Shown here piece after piece: positions 47,689-58,887 of a stretch of DNA of 64,000 nucleotides. The translations under genes and the position numbers were made by a program. The notes beneath the pieces were generated by a model, which was not told where the DNA came from, searched no databases, and saw only the letters and a program-made list of their open reading frames with translations. The DNA lies in contig NMRB01000022.1 of NCBI GenBank assembly GCA_002633025.1, forward strand, positions 32,042-96,041, given 5' to 3'. Within the stretch, counting starts at the first letter, position 1; each line of letters starts with the position of its first letter. This DNA comes from Notospermus geniculatus (Eukaryota; Nemertea; Pilidiophora; Heteronemertea; Lineidae).

Positions 47689-48890
47689 ACCCCTAAGTCA
47701 GATGACCTATGACACCAAGTTTCGATCCGATTCGATTCTTGGCTTGGCCACCAGGTGGCCAAAACCAAAAACACAATGTATCTAATGAGGATACATAACA
47801 TATAACGGGTTTTTGATTTCACCTACTTTGCAAAGTCACAGAGGTCAAAGTTGTACAAAAGTAACGAACTTGCCACAGTTCGCCATTATTTCACTGAGTG
47901 ACTTCGTATCTTGCATAACCCTGTATTAGCGAATATTTAACGAACCGTCTTAAAATCTGAGTAGATATAGTATAATTACCATCATGGTAATTTTATAATG
48001 TATTGAAATTACAAAGCAATCAAATACATGTATCCCAAATTGTTTTCTTGATGATGAAATTCGATCGAGTCATTCGTTCAATAATGGCGTGATAATTGCG
48101 CCTATAATCAATTGAAAAGTTGGGAGGGATCGATTCTGTAGCCATTACCAATCCCAAAATTGGCAATTTTCTTTGCAACACCTGCTAGGAACCTTTCTCT
48201 TTAAAGGCAAAATACACTTTTCGCATTTCCCAGCTGGACATTACAATGTATTCATATATCATTAAGAATAACTTTATTCCCCTTCAACTGCACCCCAAGC
48301 AGGACTGTTTCACTTTTCCTCCACGTAATAATTCAATGCTTTGCTAATGATGTGAATTACATGTATACTCTCGTATGAACAAATTTTCTGAAACAACATC
48401 CAGAGGGAGAACGCATGACAGGTACTTACATTTACCCTTAAATATGATTTTTAAATGTGGTTTTAATTGAAGTTGTTCAGATGTACATGTACCCTTAAAT
48501 ATGATTTTTAAATGTGATTCTTATTGAAGTTGTTCAGATGTTTCGATCAGGTTTCATCTAAGCATTGTCACTTTCACGATTTTGTTGCTCCTATCAGGTG
48601 GGCTCTTGCTTTAGGAACAAACACAGCGCAGCGTGGAAGAAGTTGGGTAAGTAGAATGTTTTCATCGTTATCTATTCCAAAACTAGGGAAGCCGTTTGTA
48701 CAGTGACAAAATATATTTTCATAAAAGAAAATACTGCTTCTTTAGTCGTTTGGACAGAACCAAGATTTTTGAAGGCCCAAAACATTTTTTTCGGATCTCA
48801 TGCTTTTACCTCGTACTCCTGAGTTCAGCAAAACGATTTTATTTAATTTTCAGTAACAGGTAAAAAGTCAGGGTTTCGAGGCCGACAGTC

Positions 48891-49345
48891 TACACACTAA
48901 AAATTGTTGGGTTATTTGGGTAACCCAACAGCTGGGTGAAAAATGTTGGGTTAATTTGTTGGGTTTTTTCTGTGAAATATCCCAAAGTTGGTTAGCAGAG
49001 CAACTTTTTGGGGGGGGGGGGGTGAAATGTGAACCAAACATGTTGGGTTTATCTTTACCTCAAGAAATGTGCTAAAATTTTCCAACTGTCACTTCGGAAC
49101 GGGATTATTTTCAAAATAACATTTTATAAAAATGAATAAATCTCCTTGTTTTTTACAACACAACAATTGGGCTAATTAAAAAACGCTAAATATTGGGTGA
49201 ATATTTTTACCCAGAGTGTTGGGGTAGCTTTTTCACCCAGCACTCTGGGTTAATTTTACCACATGTTTAGTTAGTGCTATAATCCTTGTTGGGGTAAAAT
49301 TTACCCAACTTAGGTTACTTTTTACCCAACAATTTTTAGTGTGTA
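48891..49345. mobile_element. MITE, ACACTAAAAATTGTTGGGT ends at TA
   Basis: TACACACTAAAAATTGTTGG inverted at 49323-49345; many GTTGGGT words inside. Lies between the duplication block and exon 1 of copy 2. Confidence 0.87.
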
Positions 49346-49910
49346 TCTCTTTCCTATTGTTCCATGTCGTGGAACGCGGCTTGTTTTCATAAATAAATCT
49401 AAACATGTTCACAACTAAAAGCGAGGTAAAAGAACGAATTTTGAACGATTCGTTTGGCACACGGATCCGATCCGTTTCCAGTCCGTTTGCTCCGAGTTTT
49501 CCGGATACGACAACGCTGAAGTCCATTTGATAGATTTTTTACGGACCTGAACCGGACCAATTCCGTGCGTCAATGAACCTTGCTTAAAGCGAATCGAAAT
49601 CGAAAAAAATTTGATTTAGAAATAGAATTTGAAAGGGGACGAATTTTCGGGAAAAAATGTAAACAAACTTCTCCAGAATGTCAACAAAGAAATTTTCGTG
49701 CATTCTGATTGGCTGAATTTTGTGTTTACAAACACCAGCCAAATGTAAACAAAATCCGCTGTCGATTCGCTTTAACACAGATATCAAGTTTTTTTTATAA
49801 TTTGTTTTTCGGTTCAAACCGGTATCTACAAAATATTAATTTGTGAATATAAAAATAATTTCCTAATACAAACAGAATTCACTATCTAAAAATGCTTCAG
49901 CATGTTTCTT

Positions 49911-50495
49911 GCGGATGTCAGGTCGACCTTGCGATGGCACAAAACAGGTGCACGCTGACTTTTCTGGATCACTTTGGGCCTGAGGCACGACAACGTGGAA
50001 CAAATCAGTCGCCGATCTGGTGTGACATGACTGCAGTTGCATCTCACTTGCGACGATCGGAATCAGTCGCCGGCCAAAAAGATCACGGATCACAAGAGTT
50101 CAACATGTTGAACTTCTGCGCCACGACGAATCATGATCCCGACGGGCGTAATCCAGTCGCAGTCGACCTGACTTCAGTTGCGACGTCGTGCTATTATCCA
50201 AAAGTTGGTCTATTTTAATTATATAATAACCAATCAGTGACGAGCGTTTTCATATCCTGCATGGGCGCTGTCATCTTGAAAAAGTCACATGATCACAAGT
50301 CACATGATTGCCAGAACTTTGCGATGCTGTAGTCGCAGGTGACCTGAACACGGTTACGATTCCCTGCGCGCAGATGCTGCCTGTTCCACGATGATCGTAC
50401 ATATTTTTCGTTTTTGTGACCTGACCGTGCTTGCGACACCTGATGCCGACTGTTCCGTCGTAGCGCAGGCAATCGCAGTGTGACCTGACATCCGC
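49911..50495. mobile_element. MITE, GCGGATGTCAGGTC ends
   Basis: GCGGATGTCAGGTC and GACCTGACATCCGC (with one base change) 585 bp apart; sub-terminal TTGCGA words. Directly upstream of copy 2. Confidence 0.8.
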
Positions 50496-50671
50496 ATTAT
50501 GCTGATGTCAGGTTTTAAGGGGGCTCCGCGTTCATTAGAAAAAAATTGCAAATTAACACCCACCCTAAACGTAGTCGAGACAATCTGATGTCACAGTTAC
50601 AGAGAACCATTGATTCGACTGTAAAATCATATCACGCCACTAATTCTTCCACGTTTTATATCTTTCCAGCA

Positions 50672-50911
50672 ATGACAAAACAAATTCTTGCCGTCCTGGT
50701 TTTAGCAACCACCATCGCTGCCATAATGGCGTCCATATCAGCGAACGAAGAAATAAACATCCAACACTATTTAGGAGACAACGAATCGCAAAGGCAGAGA
50801 CAGTATACCTTAGCTGGAAGGAGCTGTGGTTACGTTGAGGGGAGGATAAGAGAAAACGTAATACACCTTAGGGATGTATACAACAGAGCTAAAGATACTT
50901 ATCACCTTCTT
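50672..50911 (+). CDS. Secreted helical protein, copy 2, coding exon 1
   Basis: First coding exon (80 codons) of the paralog, read at 50672-50911, 53523-53687 and 58163-58381. An in-frame ATG exists upstream at 50546, but the start at 50672 gives the same signal peptide (MTKQILAVLVLATTIAA) as copy 1 and is preceded by the same TATCTTTCCAG flank. After the signal peptide the two proteins separate quickly. A short block around LGDNESQRQRQ matches LGDYESHRHRQ of copy 1, Cys52 matches Cys85, and the helix ends in NRAKDTYHLL. The donor is GTAAGT at 50912, phase 0, and the intron beyond it is again close to copy 1. Secreted product of unknown role. The gene is complete through exon 3, but its last exon is not found with confidence, so it may use a diverged or distant exon or be broken. 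Confidence 0.68.
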
Positions 50912-51030
50912 GTAAGTACAGCATAATTGCAATTCGTTTACGACCGTTTTTGCCTGGCGTATACATGTACCTCTCCTCCATGAATTCGCTCCCTTCGAAA
51001 TGAAGAGAGACATAGCGAATGTCCCCCGCT

Positions 51031-51077
51031 GGGACGATATGTCTCCCTCGGCTTCGCCTCGGGAGACATATCGTCCC
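51031..51077. repeat. Hairpin in intron 1 of copy 2
   Basis: GGGACGATATGTCTCCC and inverse around CTCGGCTTCGCCTCG. Confidence 0.8.
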
Positions 51078-51619
51078 ACTCCTCATGATGTCCCAAAACA
51101 GGGCAACCAAACATCCGTTTTTAAAGAGGCTACTTGGAGTTAAGTCTAGGTCACATATCCACTCCGGGGCCCGTACGGCCAGTAAAAACAGACATTTTGG
51201 CCAATTTCTACGGTGCCCAGTTTGATCCAGTCTAATTTCCACTTATCCACTGAGGCGATTTGGGCATAATTCATCTTCGATCCGAGTTTCAGTCTCTAAA
51301 ATCCACTGCAAGCCGCTGCTAGCTGGGTGGGGAAAATCGTACGGGGCCCGGTGCATTTGTGACGTAAAGGCTTGATGCCGCGTCCAATACAAAGATGCAA
51401 GTCTAAAACAGTATCGGAATTGCAGATTCAACAGGAGGACCACCCGATACCAAAGGGTTGGCAACAGTCACATTGCCATTCCCTGACAGTTCTGGTACCA
51501 TTTTTTTAGTCCATGGGAAGATGCATTCGAGGACGCAGCAATTTTGTAATCCTTGGACAGACTTAGTTTCGGAAGCCCAGATGACAGTGGACAAATTGAT
51601 ATCATTGTTGATTGTGAAC

Positions 51620-52580
51620 CACGGTGCACAATCAATATTGCCGTGCAGCTGCGGGAGAAAGTTTCGGTGACCAACACGTGGTGAAGGTGAGGCTACAAAT
51701 CGCTATAAATACCATTGCTAAGGGCAAAATGATAGCCCTAGGTGAATGAATACAATATAAAAGGCATGCTGCTGCAATATCTCCCAGAAATTTGCAGGAG
51801 AATGCTTCGAAAATCGGCAATTTTAAAATGAGCGGGAGAATTAGACTGTACGTTGTGGGAGCGCTTGCTTCAGAAAAAATATCGAATTGATTTCGACATT
51901 TTGGATGTCTCCTCTGGACATAAATCTCTTAAGAATGGCCTCCAGCGATGTTAACCGGTATATCAGGGCCGTGAATAACGACCCCGTGGTGGTCCAACGT
52001 CCATTGCAGCGCATACTTCAATGCCGTAGGAGCAAGCGCTCCCGCACCGTACAGTCTAATTCTCCCGCAGCCGTACAGTTCATAGTAATTTGGCATCTCA
52101 GCTTTGCCAAGCGTATGTGACCGGAACTTTCTCCCGGAGCTGTACGGCAATAGACAGGTTTAGCACCTTTCCGACTCCGACTCCGACTTCAACTACGAGA
52201 AGGAATTGCAGTCCACTGTGGACATCCATGATTAAAACGAGTTGGTAGACGTTTTCAATTCATCAAACACCATAAATTGAAGGCAGAAAAATTCGGCATT
52301 ATAAATCGGAAATACGGATAAATTATGAACATTGAACTGACTCGTAATCCTAGTCGTTACGACTTGAAATACGACTATAATATTTGCGATTTAGGTGCAC
52401 TTCCGATTACGAGTCAAAATTATTCTGCCACAAAGTTATGGCATTTTACAATTTGCAAACGTCTATCAAATCGTTTTTATCAAGGATGTCCACAGCGGAC
52501 TGCAATTCATTCTGGTAGTTGTAGTCGGAGTCGGAGTCGGAAAGGTGCTAAACCTATTGAATATTGTGCACCGTGTGAAC
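51620..52580. mobile_element. Nested fold-back complex in intron 1 of copy 2
   Basis: Outer pair GGTGCACAATCAATATTG / AATATTGTGCACCG; inner pair GGTTTAGCACCTTTCCGACT (52157) with inverse at 52535; and the ACTGTACG MITE at 51845-52055. 51627-51842 is also inverted relative to 45390-45620. Confidence 0.78.
51845..52055. mobile_element. MITE, second copy of 45005
   Basis: GAGCGCTTGCTTCAGAAAAA and inverse-end GCAAGCGCTCCCGCACC. Confidence 0.86.
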
Positions 52581-52619
52581 GAGGAGTAAGAACTTCTCTT
52601 GTTCGTTATTGGTTCACAA

Positions 52620-52829
52620 AGTGACCCTAACTGTTGACGACTAGTTTGGGACGAGTTTACGACGAGATCAAACGTGTTTGATTTGGTTCGGTGGATCAGC
52701 TTCAACGTCACGTCATTTCTTACGATCAGTTTGCGACTAGTTTACGACGAGTTTGCGATTCGTTGACGACTGCCGTCGTGAATAGTCGCAAACTGATCGT
52801 AAACTCGTCGTAAAGTTAGTGGATCACCC
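52620..52829. mobile_element. Palindromic repeat of ACGACGAGTTT words
   Basis: GGTGGATCA and GTGGATCACC near the ends; GATCAGTTTGCGACTA inverted inside. Confidence 0.65.
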
Positions 52830-53084
52830 GCATTATTTTTAACACTGTCTGGCCAGTCTCTGTATGTCTGGCAATAATTATTTTCAGCTAAATCTCAGTT
52901 GTTGAAGGAGCAACAGGCTTGAAATTTGGCGTGTACTCATATTCTAGTATCGTTGTTTTATTTGTGGGAGAATTTTCGAACAGAAATGCTGTGAATTTTT
53001 TACAGAGGTTTTGGGGGATTTTAAAGGTAAAAGGTACTGGGTAAAAAGGTACAAGTAAAAAAGGTACCAGGTAAAAACCCCAGA

Positions 53085-53400
53085 CAGCAGAACGACGTTG
53101 GCACAACGTTGATCGTGGACGACGTATGTGTACGTTGGCCCAACGTTGGCATCCTACGCTGGACCAACATCATTTTGCACCCGCGAATTATGTTGGGCCA
53201 ACGATGTTTTGTGTGGTAAGTTCCGACATTGGCCCAACCATTTGCCAATCTTTTATTGACGTTATAGGAACCTTTTGACAGCCTGCAGCCAACGTTGTGC
53301 CAACATTTGCATCCTACGTTGGGCCAGCATCGTTTTGCACCCACGAATTATGTGGGGCCAACGTTGTTTTCAGGTAAGTTCCGACATTGGCCCAACACCT
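53085..53400 (+). repeat. CAACGTTGGCCCAAC tandem
   Basis: CCAACGTTGGCATCCTACG, CACCCGCGAATTATGTTGG and GTAAGTTCCGACATTGGCCC occur twice with a period of about 180. Confidence 0.75.
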
Positions 53401-53522
53401 TAGGAGATATTGAACTTTGAAAAGTGGGACTTTTTTTAATAACCCGATATATCAAAAACCCGCTAAAGAAGAAAAAAATCTGAGCGATTTCTGAACATTT
53501 TCGATTGTTTGTATGTTTATAG

Positions 53523-53687
53523 TGCAACCTGAAGCACGCCTTTCTGCCCAAAAACGACCCAAGACTTTCCACGTGCGAAAGATATACGAAGGCCTCGCTA
53601 GAAATGAGGCGCGAGTTAAACCTTCCCGACCTCGACAAGATCGAAATTCACTGTGCCAGTTTTCACACACCGGAACAATTCTTTCAG
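53523..53687 (+). CDS. Copy 2, coding exon 2
   Basis: 55 codons between acceptor TTTGTATGTTTATAG and donor GTGAGT, phase 0 at both ends, fully open. It starts CNLK and has STCER, lining up with CNLK and NTCEK of copy 1; an extra cysteine (IHC) is private to this copy. No sequons, unlike copy 1. There is no ATG-started reading frame across it, so it is visible only through the splice sites and the comparison with copy 1. Confidence 0.66.
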
Positions 53688-53812
53688 GTGAGTAAATCGC
53701 AGGAGGGCAAATTATGACGATATATGATGTCGCAAGGTCGATGTGCGCTAGGCTATGGCGTTTCCGGCAACGGTGGACGACCTGCTGGAAAGAGCAGCAA
53801 CTGATCAGGAGC

Positions 53813-54650
53813 CATGTTCCCGAAGACATCGTTAGGTTAACGATGTCGTTAAAACTGGGAAAATGCATAGCGTAACGACATCGTTAAAGTGGTCCTAAAC
53901 CGCCAAGCAAAAGTTGGCACCCGATCATTTTCACCGCCCACGAAAATGGAACTTCCGATTTCCGCTCCTGGCTTCTGAGCATGCGCAGTACGCTACCTTC
54001 GCTGAGTTTGTCAACGCTGAGATGGTCGTGCAAACCGCAGCAGACAGGATGCCGAAGCGAGAAGTGAAAGAAGGGAAAGGGCGGCCTAAAAAGGTAGCAA
54101 ATGCCGACCAGCGGCTGTGGACTGTCGAGAAACATTATCGAAGTGGCTCATAATAAAGAAAGAACTCAGTTTTAAGACGATGAGGAGGTTGTTTGTGTGT
54201 ATGGCATCATTAACATAATGCCGGACTGCGGAACTCACCGCCGTGCCGGTGTAACGTCAGTGATATCTGTGGTTTCTTTTGAGAAAAGACCAACTTGCCT
54301 GGCATACATGCATGTACCGGCCGACACCGTCATCAATGGTGTCACTCGTGTCGGATTGAACACTCTTAGGCGTGAATATATCCGCTAAAACTCCCCGGAA
54401 TCGAGGAGAAATCTCGACTCGGTGAACTGGTTGCATCCATGTTGCTTTGACAATCAGCTGTCACACAGCTGTCAATTATCAGAACTTGCCCAATCAGTGA
54501 TCGCGTAGTAAATTCCATAGTAATCACGTGACGTGATGATTGACAGGCGTTCATTCATACTGGCGTAGCGCGGGAAAATGAAAACGAGGCTGTCTCGCTC
54601 GCCCCGGCGGTTTAGGACCACTTTAACCTAACGACGGCTTCGGGAACATG
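53813..54650. mobile_element. 838-bp TIR element
   Basis: CATGTTCCCGAAG and CTTCGGGAACATG ends, sub-terminal GTGGTCCTAAACCGCC and inverse. An inner plus frame (54044-54153) has GKGRPKK, like an AT-hook; a relic is possible but unproven. Confidence 0.8.
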
Positions 54651-55422
54651 GGTCCAGATCAGTCGACCCGCAAAGGACCTTTTCTACGGCAGATTTATTT
54701 TGCGCGCGGGAAAATAATAGGCGATCGGGGCCCTCGACGAGGCTTCTCGAGTACCTCATTCGGGAAATCGGACACCTAGCACAAAAGTGCGTTTATCGAG
54801 AAGACCGTTCAAATTCAACCATATAAACCATATATCAGTGTTTAGCTACATGTAAGACATTGAGCTTTCCATTAGTGTAATTTATTTTGGCATAAAGCAA
54901 ACGAGTGAAGAGAAATCATTTAAGAAATTCGTCCTCCGCATAGAATTGGAGGTCATTTGGAGTAGAGCAATTGTTAAAAACATCGCCATAACTCCATAAA
55001 TACTTGCCTGCATAAAACCAGCAAAACCATCCTGAGAATATCAGGCGTTCTTACTGCTCGCTGCCTTCGTCACCGCAGACAAACCCCTGAGGAAATCCGC
55101 CTGATTTGCTGGGGTACTTGGCGCACGAGAAATTGCGCCCAATCAGCGAACGCCATTCTGAGTCACCTTAAGATGACAGGCATTACACGTAGATTGTCTC
55201 GTAGTGTCACGCACAACACAGTGCTGAAGTACCTCAGCTTCCCCACCTCACCCTAACTAGAGATCAGTTATATACACGTATTAATGTATAACGGCCCTTG
55301 TAATATTCACAGCCAAGCAGCTGACATTGGTTACGCTGACCCAGGCCGACAATTAACCTATTTACACCGCTGGATTCAATCTAAGTTGAGTTCAGCCTAC
55401 CCTACATTCATCGCACAGAATG

Positions 55423-55645
55423 TACAGTAAACTCGAGTTTAAACCACCGGTTCATTATGTTCATAAGCCCACCCAAATTAGGGTCAGTTTCACCCTAGGC
55501 CCTAAGCAGCTATTCATTCCAGCAGGTGGTTGTGATCGTACAAGCAATTCCAGCCATTCAGCGTAATAGTTGTTATGTTTTATTCACTCCCATTTCGACT
55601 GTGGGTGTGCTTATGAACCGGTGGTTTAAACTCGAGTTTACTGTA
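55423..55645. mobile_element. MITE with perfect 31-bp TIRs
   Basis: TACAGTAAACTCGAGTTTAA continuing to GGTTCA, inverted at the right. The perfect match suggests recent activity. Confidence 0.88.
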
Positions 55646-56627
55646 TATCATTCTCAGGCCACACGTCGCCAAACAGATACGCCGAGGGAGTAATTTCATG
55701 CTGACCTGGGTCAGCTTTGTTCAAACCTGCGTAGTTCATGTGTATCAATCACTAACCAACTTGGGATGAGATGGTGGGATGAACATCTGCTGGAATGGCT
55801 TTGATACTCCACGGATTCCGGCGAATGTAGGCAGGGGTTTGTGTGAGCGGATGAAGAGGAGCGAGGTAAAAACCCCTGCTGTGGGAGGATGCAGCAAAAC
55901 TGAATAGACAAAGAAACTATAAATCTCCAATCTGTGTTAATTTCATACTTCGGCATGGTATTCCAAGTTTTTGTACGCAGTTTGAACAGCAGTATAGGTA
56001 ACGATTCTCGCAGCCATAACCTGGTTCCTTGACGTCCGACGTGGCGCTGATTGACGATTCTACCAGTCAGCGCCACCGTCGGAGCCCATGGAACCAAGTT
56101 AGACAATGGATAAAGGGAAGGAGATTTCTTGAAAATGTGGTTGTGTTTTGGGGTGATTTTCAACCCCTCAGACATGCGTGCATAAAACCACGCTTCGCAT
56201 GTGGATTCTTCTATGTTATAACAACCCGAATGACCAAAGCAGAAGTTTCAAAATACATGTACTATTCCAAGAAAGTGTACGCACTTTGAAGAACGCCTGT
56301 TTTCGAAAACACAAGGTTTACCTTTCGATCGATAACTCGGCCAAAACTGAACCGATTTCGATGAAATTTTCGGCAACTTTCGTAGAGAAAGTTCCATCAA
56401 CATGTAAACATCACGCCACCTTCAAACGTCTGACTAATCGTGCGTAATTAGTGATTGTTTTATAGCGTCTGCTACACCTACGTCACTGCCTCGCTTTCGT
56501 TCAGTGATTTAGCAGTTAGTACCGCCAAATGTTCTACTCGTTGCCGACCGTTGCTTCTAGTTCTCTTCAGTCGCTGTCTATGTGCGCGGTCTGGCAATGA
56601 ATTTCCTTTGTTTGTGGAGCACACCTA

Positions 56628-56920
56628 TACGGTGGCCCATACATGCCATGCATGTATTCTTATCCGCATTACAAAATTCTGAACATTATTGCATTTTTTC
56701 TATGATTTCCACCCGGGTGGAAAACATTTCCACCCGGGTGGAAAACATTTTCACCCGGGTGGAAAACATTTCCACCCGGGTGTAAAACAATGTTTTTCAC
56801 CTGGGTGAAAATGTTTTTCACCCGGGTGGAAATGTTTTAATTGGAGGAAAAAATACAATAATGTTCAGAATTTTGTAATGTGGATAAAAATATATACATG
56901 GCATGTATGGGCCACCGTAC
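56628..56920. mobile_element. MITE around a CCACCCGGGTGG array
   Basis: About 85-base inverted arms (GGTGGCCCATACATGCC, ACAAAATTCTGAACATTATT) enclose six CACCCGGGTG palindromes spaced by AAAACATTT. Confidence 0.87.
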
Positions 56921-57077
56921 ACCTAGTCATGTAACGGAATTCCGAGTGGGTCCGCTCGGAAGACATCGCAATTTCCATGTAGCATTCTGTTCAGTTGCCT
57001 GGTCGATGTGCGCGCTCCAGATTGAAGACTGGATTGTTCCACTTGTTGCCGCAATGACCAGTCGTAAGGGTGGCTGC

Positions 57078-57780
57078 ACACCTAAAGCCTCGCTTATGTC
57101 GCCTTTACGTACAGTCAGAACTAGTTGGCAACTGATAATCGGCGCGTAGTTGGAACTAATTAGTCACAACTTAAAATCAAAAGAAATCTGTGTCGACATA
57201 AGCACTCAAAAGACGGCGAGGTATTTTTCTAGTCGGTGGCGACATAAGTTATCAGTTGCAAGTAGTTGACGCTATTTCTATCACAGCGTAGGGCGACATA
57301 ACCGAGGCTTAACGCGATTCGTTGACGCATGCGACAACGCCTTTGTTATTTTCCGCCGCACTGCACGCAAACAATTGCGTTGACGCATGCGTCGCCCAAT
57401 CGCATGCGAATCGCGTTAAGCCTCGTTTATGTCGCCTTTGCGTACAGTCAGAATTATATGGCAACTGATAATCGGCGCGTAGTTGGAACTAATTAGTCAC
57501 AACTACAAGGTGACATAAGCTCTCGGGCGTCAGCGAGTAACTGGTTGCCAACTAGTTGCAAACTAAAAATATCCAGATCCTGAAAGTCGCACATGTTCAA
57601 CTTACTTAAAATCAAAAGAAATCTGTCGACATAAGCACTCAAAAGACGGCGATAAACTAGTTCCAGGTTGTTGCGACCGATCGGTATTTTTCTAGTCGGT
57701 GGCGACATAAGTTATCATCTGCAACTAGTTGACGCTATTTCTATCACAGCGTAGGGCGACATAAGCGAGGCTTTAGGTGT
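57078..57780. mobile_element. TIR element, ACACCTAAAGCCTCGCTTAT ends
   Basis: 703 bp, 26-bp TIRs. Contains the palindrome 57311-57418 (TTAACGCGATTCG/CGAATCGCGTTAA) and internal repeats of GTCGACATAAGCACTC. Copy cut by Ns at 17300-17952. Confidence 0.85.
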
Positions 57781-57867
57781 GTCCCCACCCTACGATGTGC
57801 GCGTTCCGCTCACATCAATAGCGACTGTTGCGTTCAGTTGCTTCCAGTCGCAAGGTCGATGTGCGCT

Positions 57868-58080
57868 AGGCTTAGAAACCGTGAAATTCCCAACATCGGC
57901 CAACTGGCGTAAAAATGTTTGGAACTACAACTATTTTACGGCTTCCACCGTGGAACGTTGTCGGTTATGCAATACTACAGCAACACTGAATGCAGGAAAC
58001 ACGTATTGACATTCCTGCCTTCTTGTCTGTTCACAGCGCAAATTGGCAGGCATCAGGGCTTCAATCAGTGGTAAGGAGAT
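57868..58080 (+). repeat. Conserved intron 2 block, copy 2
   Basis: Partner of 40943-41156. Here the possible small exon ends in GTG|GTAAGG, a better donor. The block is kept far better than the neighbouring coding exon 3. Confidence 0.7.
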
Positions 58081-58162
58081 GGCCATGGCTTCTCTAATGA
58101 CGTCATCAATATATAATATAAATAATATAATATATACATGTATATTTATTTTCTATTGTTAG

Positions 58163-58381
58163 AACGTCTGGCGGAGATCCCTGTTGTTTGCTTTCAAGTT
58201 CATTTCCATCATTAGCAACGCAATCGCCATAGAGAAAGACTACATTTGCAACGGACCCTACGATTGTGAAATCGACTGTCCCGACGACATACGCCAGGCA
58301 TCCACCGACTATCAGTTCTTCTGTCAACTCAAAATAACCCACAGTAGGATAAATTCGTACATGAAACAGGCTACACGCTTC
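58163..58381 (+). CDS. Copy 2, coding exon 3
   Basis: 73 codons between acceptor TTCTATTGTTAG and donor GTAAGT, phase 0 at both ends. It begins NVWRR (NVFRQ in copy 1), then a hydrophobic helix, a loop with ICN and DCEIDCPDD (CxxxCPxD as in copy 1), an FFC pair and a second helix. The intron after the donor follows copy 1 for about 60 bases (TTTCGTATGAATGTAC, GTCGTTCATTCTG) before a palindrome and a (TGCG)n array. Confidence 0.68.
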
Positions 58382-58504
58382 GTAAGTATCTATAATAATA
58401 ATATGTTTCGTATGAATGTACACATGTTGTACCAGTGGAGTCGTTCATTCTGTTATTATGGTTTCCGATCTCAAGATCGGAAACCATATTGTGTTTGGTC
58501 ATGG

Positions 58505-58506
58505 TG

Positions 58507-58590
<84 letters not shown>

Positions 58591-58591
58591 T
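58505..58591 (+). repeat. (TGCG)n microsatellite
   Basis: About 21 perfect units, cut by a single N at 58592, in intron 3 of copy 2. Confidence 0.95.
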
Positions 58592-58833
58592 NACATTGTG
58601 TAAATGTAGGCTTGTTACACGATCTCCCTGATCCCATGCGGTCGGGTTGTCTCACTAGATATCCCCACCATCCCCTGGGAACCCTAATTCAATCATTGCT
58701 ATAATGGTTCGATCATCAGTGTGAGTCGGCGCGAATCTAGCCTAGTTAGCGAGGAAAGTACCTGATCAGGACTTGTTATGGTTTATGGGAAAGAGAGCAG
58801 CTTCTAATTCTTTGAGCTTGGTGTACAACTTAG

Positions 58834-58887
58834 ATGGAAAGGAAGGAAAATGCAGTTTCATTTATTAGGCTCTGGTCAGCACAGTGA
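58834..58887 (+). CDS. Possible last exon of copy 2 (weak)
   Basis: A CTTAG acceptor at 58829-58833 would give a 452-base intron, close to the 444-base intron 3 of copy 1. In phase 0 it reads 17 codons ending SFIRLWSAQ and a stop. The only resemblance is to SYNFVALWK of copy 1. This is a weak guess; another candidate is the open frame near 61451. Confidence 0.12.
   Translation: MERKENAVSFIRLWSAQ

Larger units (their letters stand above)
45655..48748 (+). repeat. Segmental duplication, copy 2 upstream block
   Basis: Second copy of 33182-34921, lengthened by about 1.6 kb of insertions between 46088 and 47690 (a fold-back element and an inverted minisatellite). It lies about 2 kb upstream of exon 1 of gene copy 2, just as the first block lies about 3.1 kb upstream of copy 1. 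Confidence 0.85.
53744..57867. other. 4.1-kb insertion block in intron 2 of copy 2
   Basis: Copy 1 passes from GATGTC to TTAGAAACC within a few bases; here 4.1 kb of repeats lie between two copies of GTCGCAAGGTCGATGTGCGC (53731 and 57847). It holds the elements at 53813, 55423, 56628 and 57078. 54651-55422 and 55891-56627 show no gene. Confidence 0.6.

Noticed and set aside
54044-54153. AT-hook protein (GKGRPKK)
   Set aside because: Short, inside a TIR element, no start context or partner domain; kept only as a note on that element.
57779-58009. 76-codon frame in the conserved intron block
   Set aside because: The equivalent block in copy 1 has an indel that breaks the frame.
58469-58492. 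Sequencing-adapter contamination (AGATCGGAAA near a join)
   Set aside because: Only nine bases resemble an adapter and they form one arm of a local palindrome, GGTTTCCGATCT with its inverse.
58435-58704. Cysteine/arginine-rich frames
   Set aside because: Translations of the (TGCG)n microsatellite through an N.
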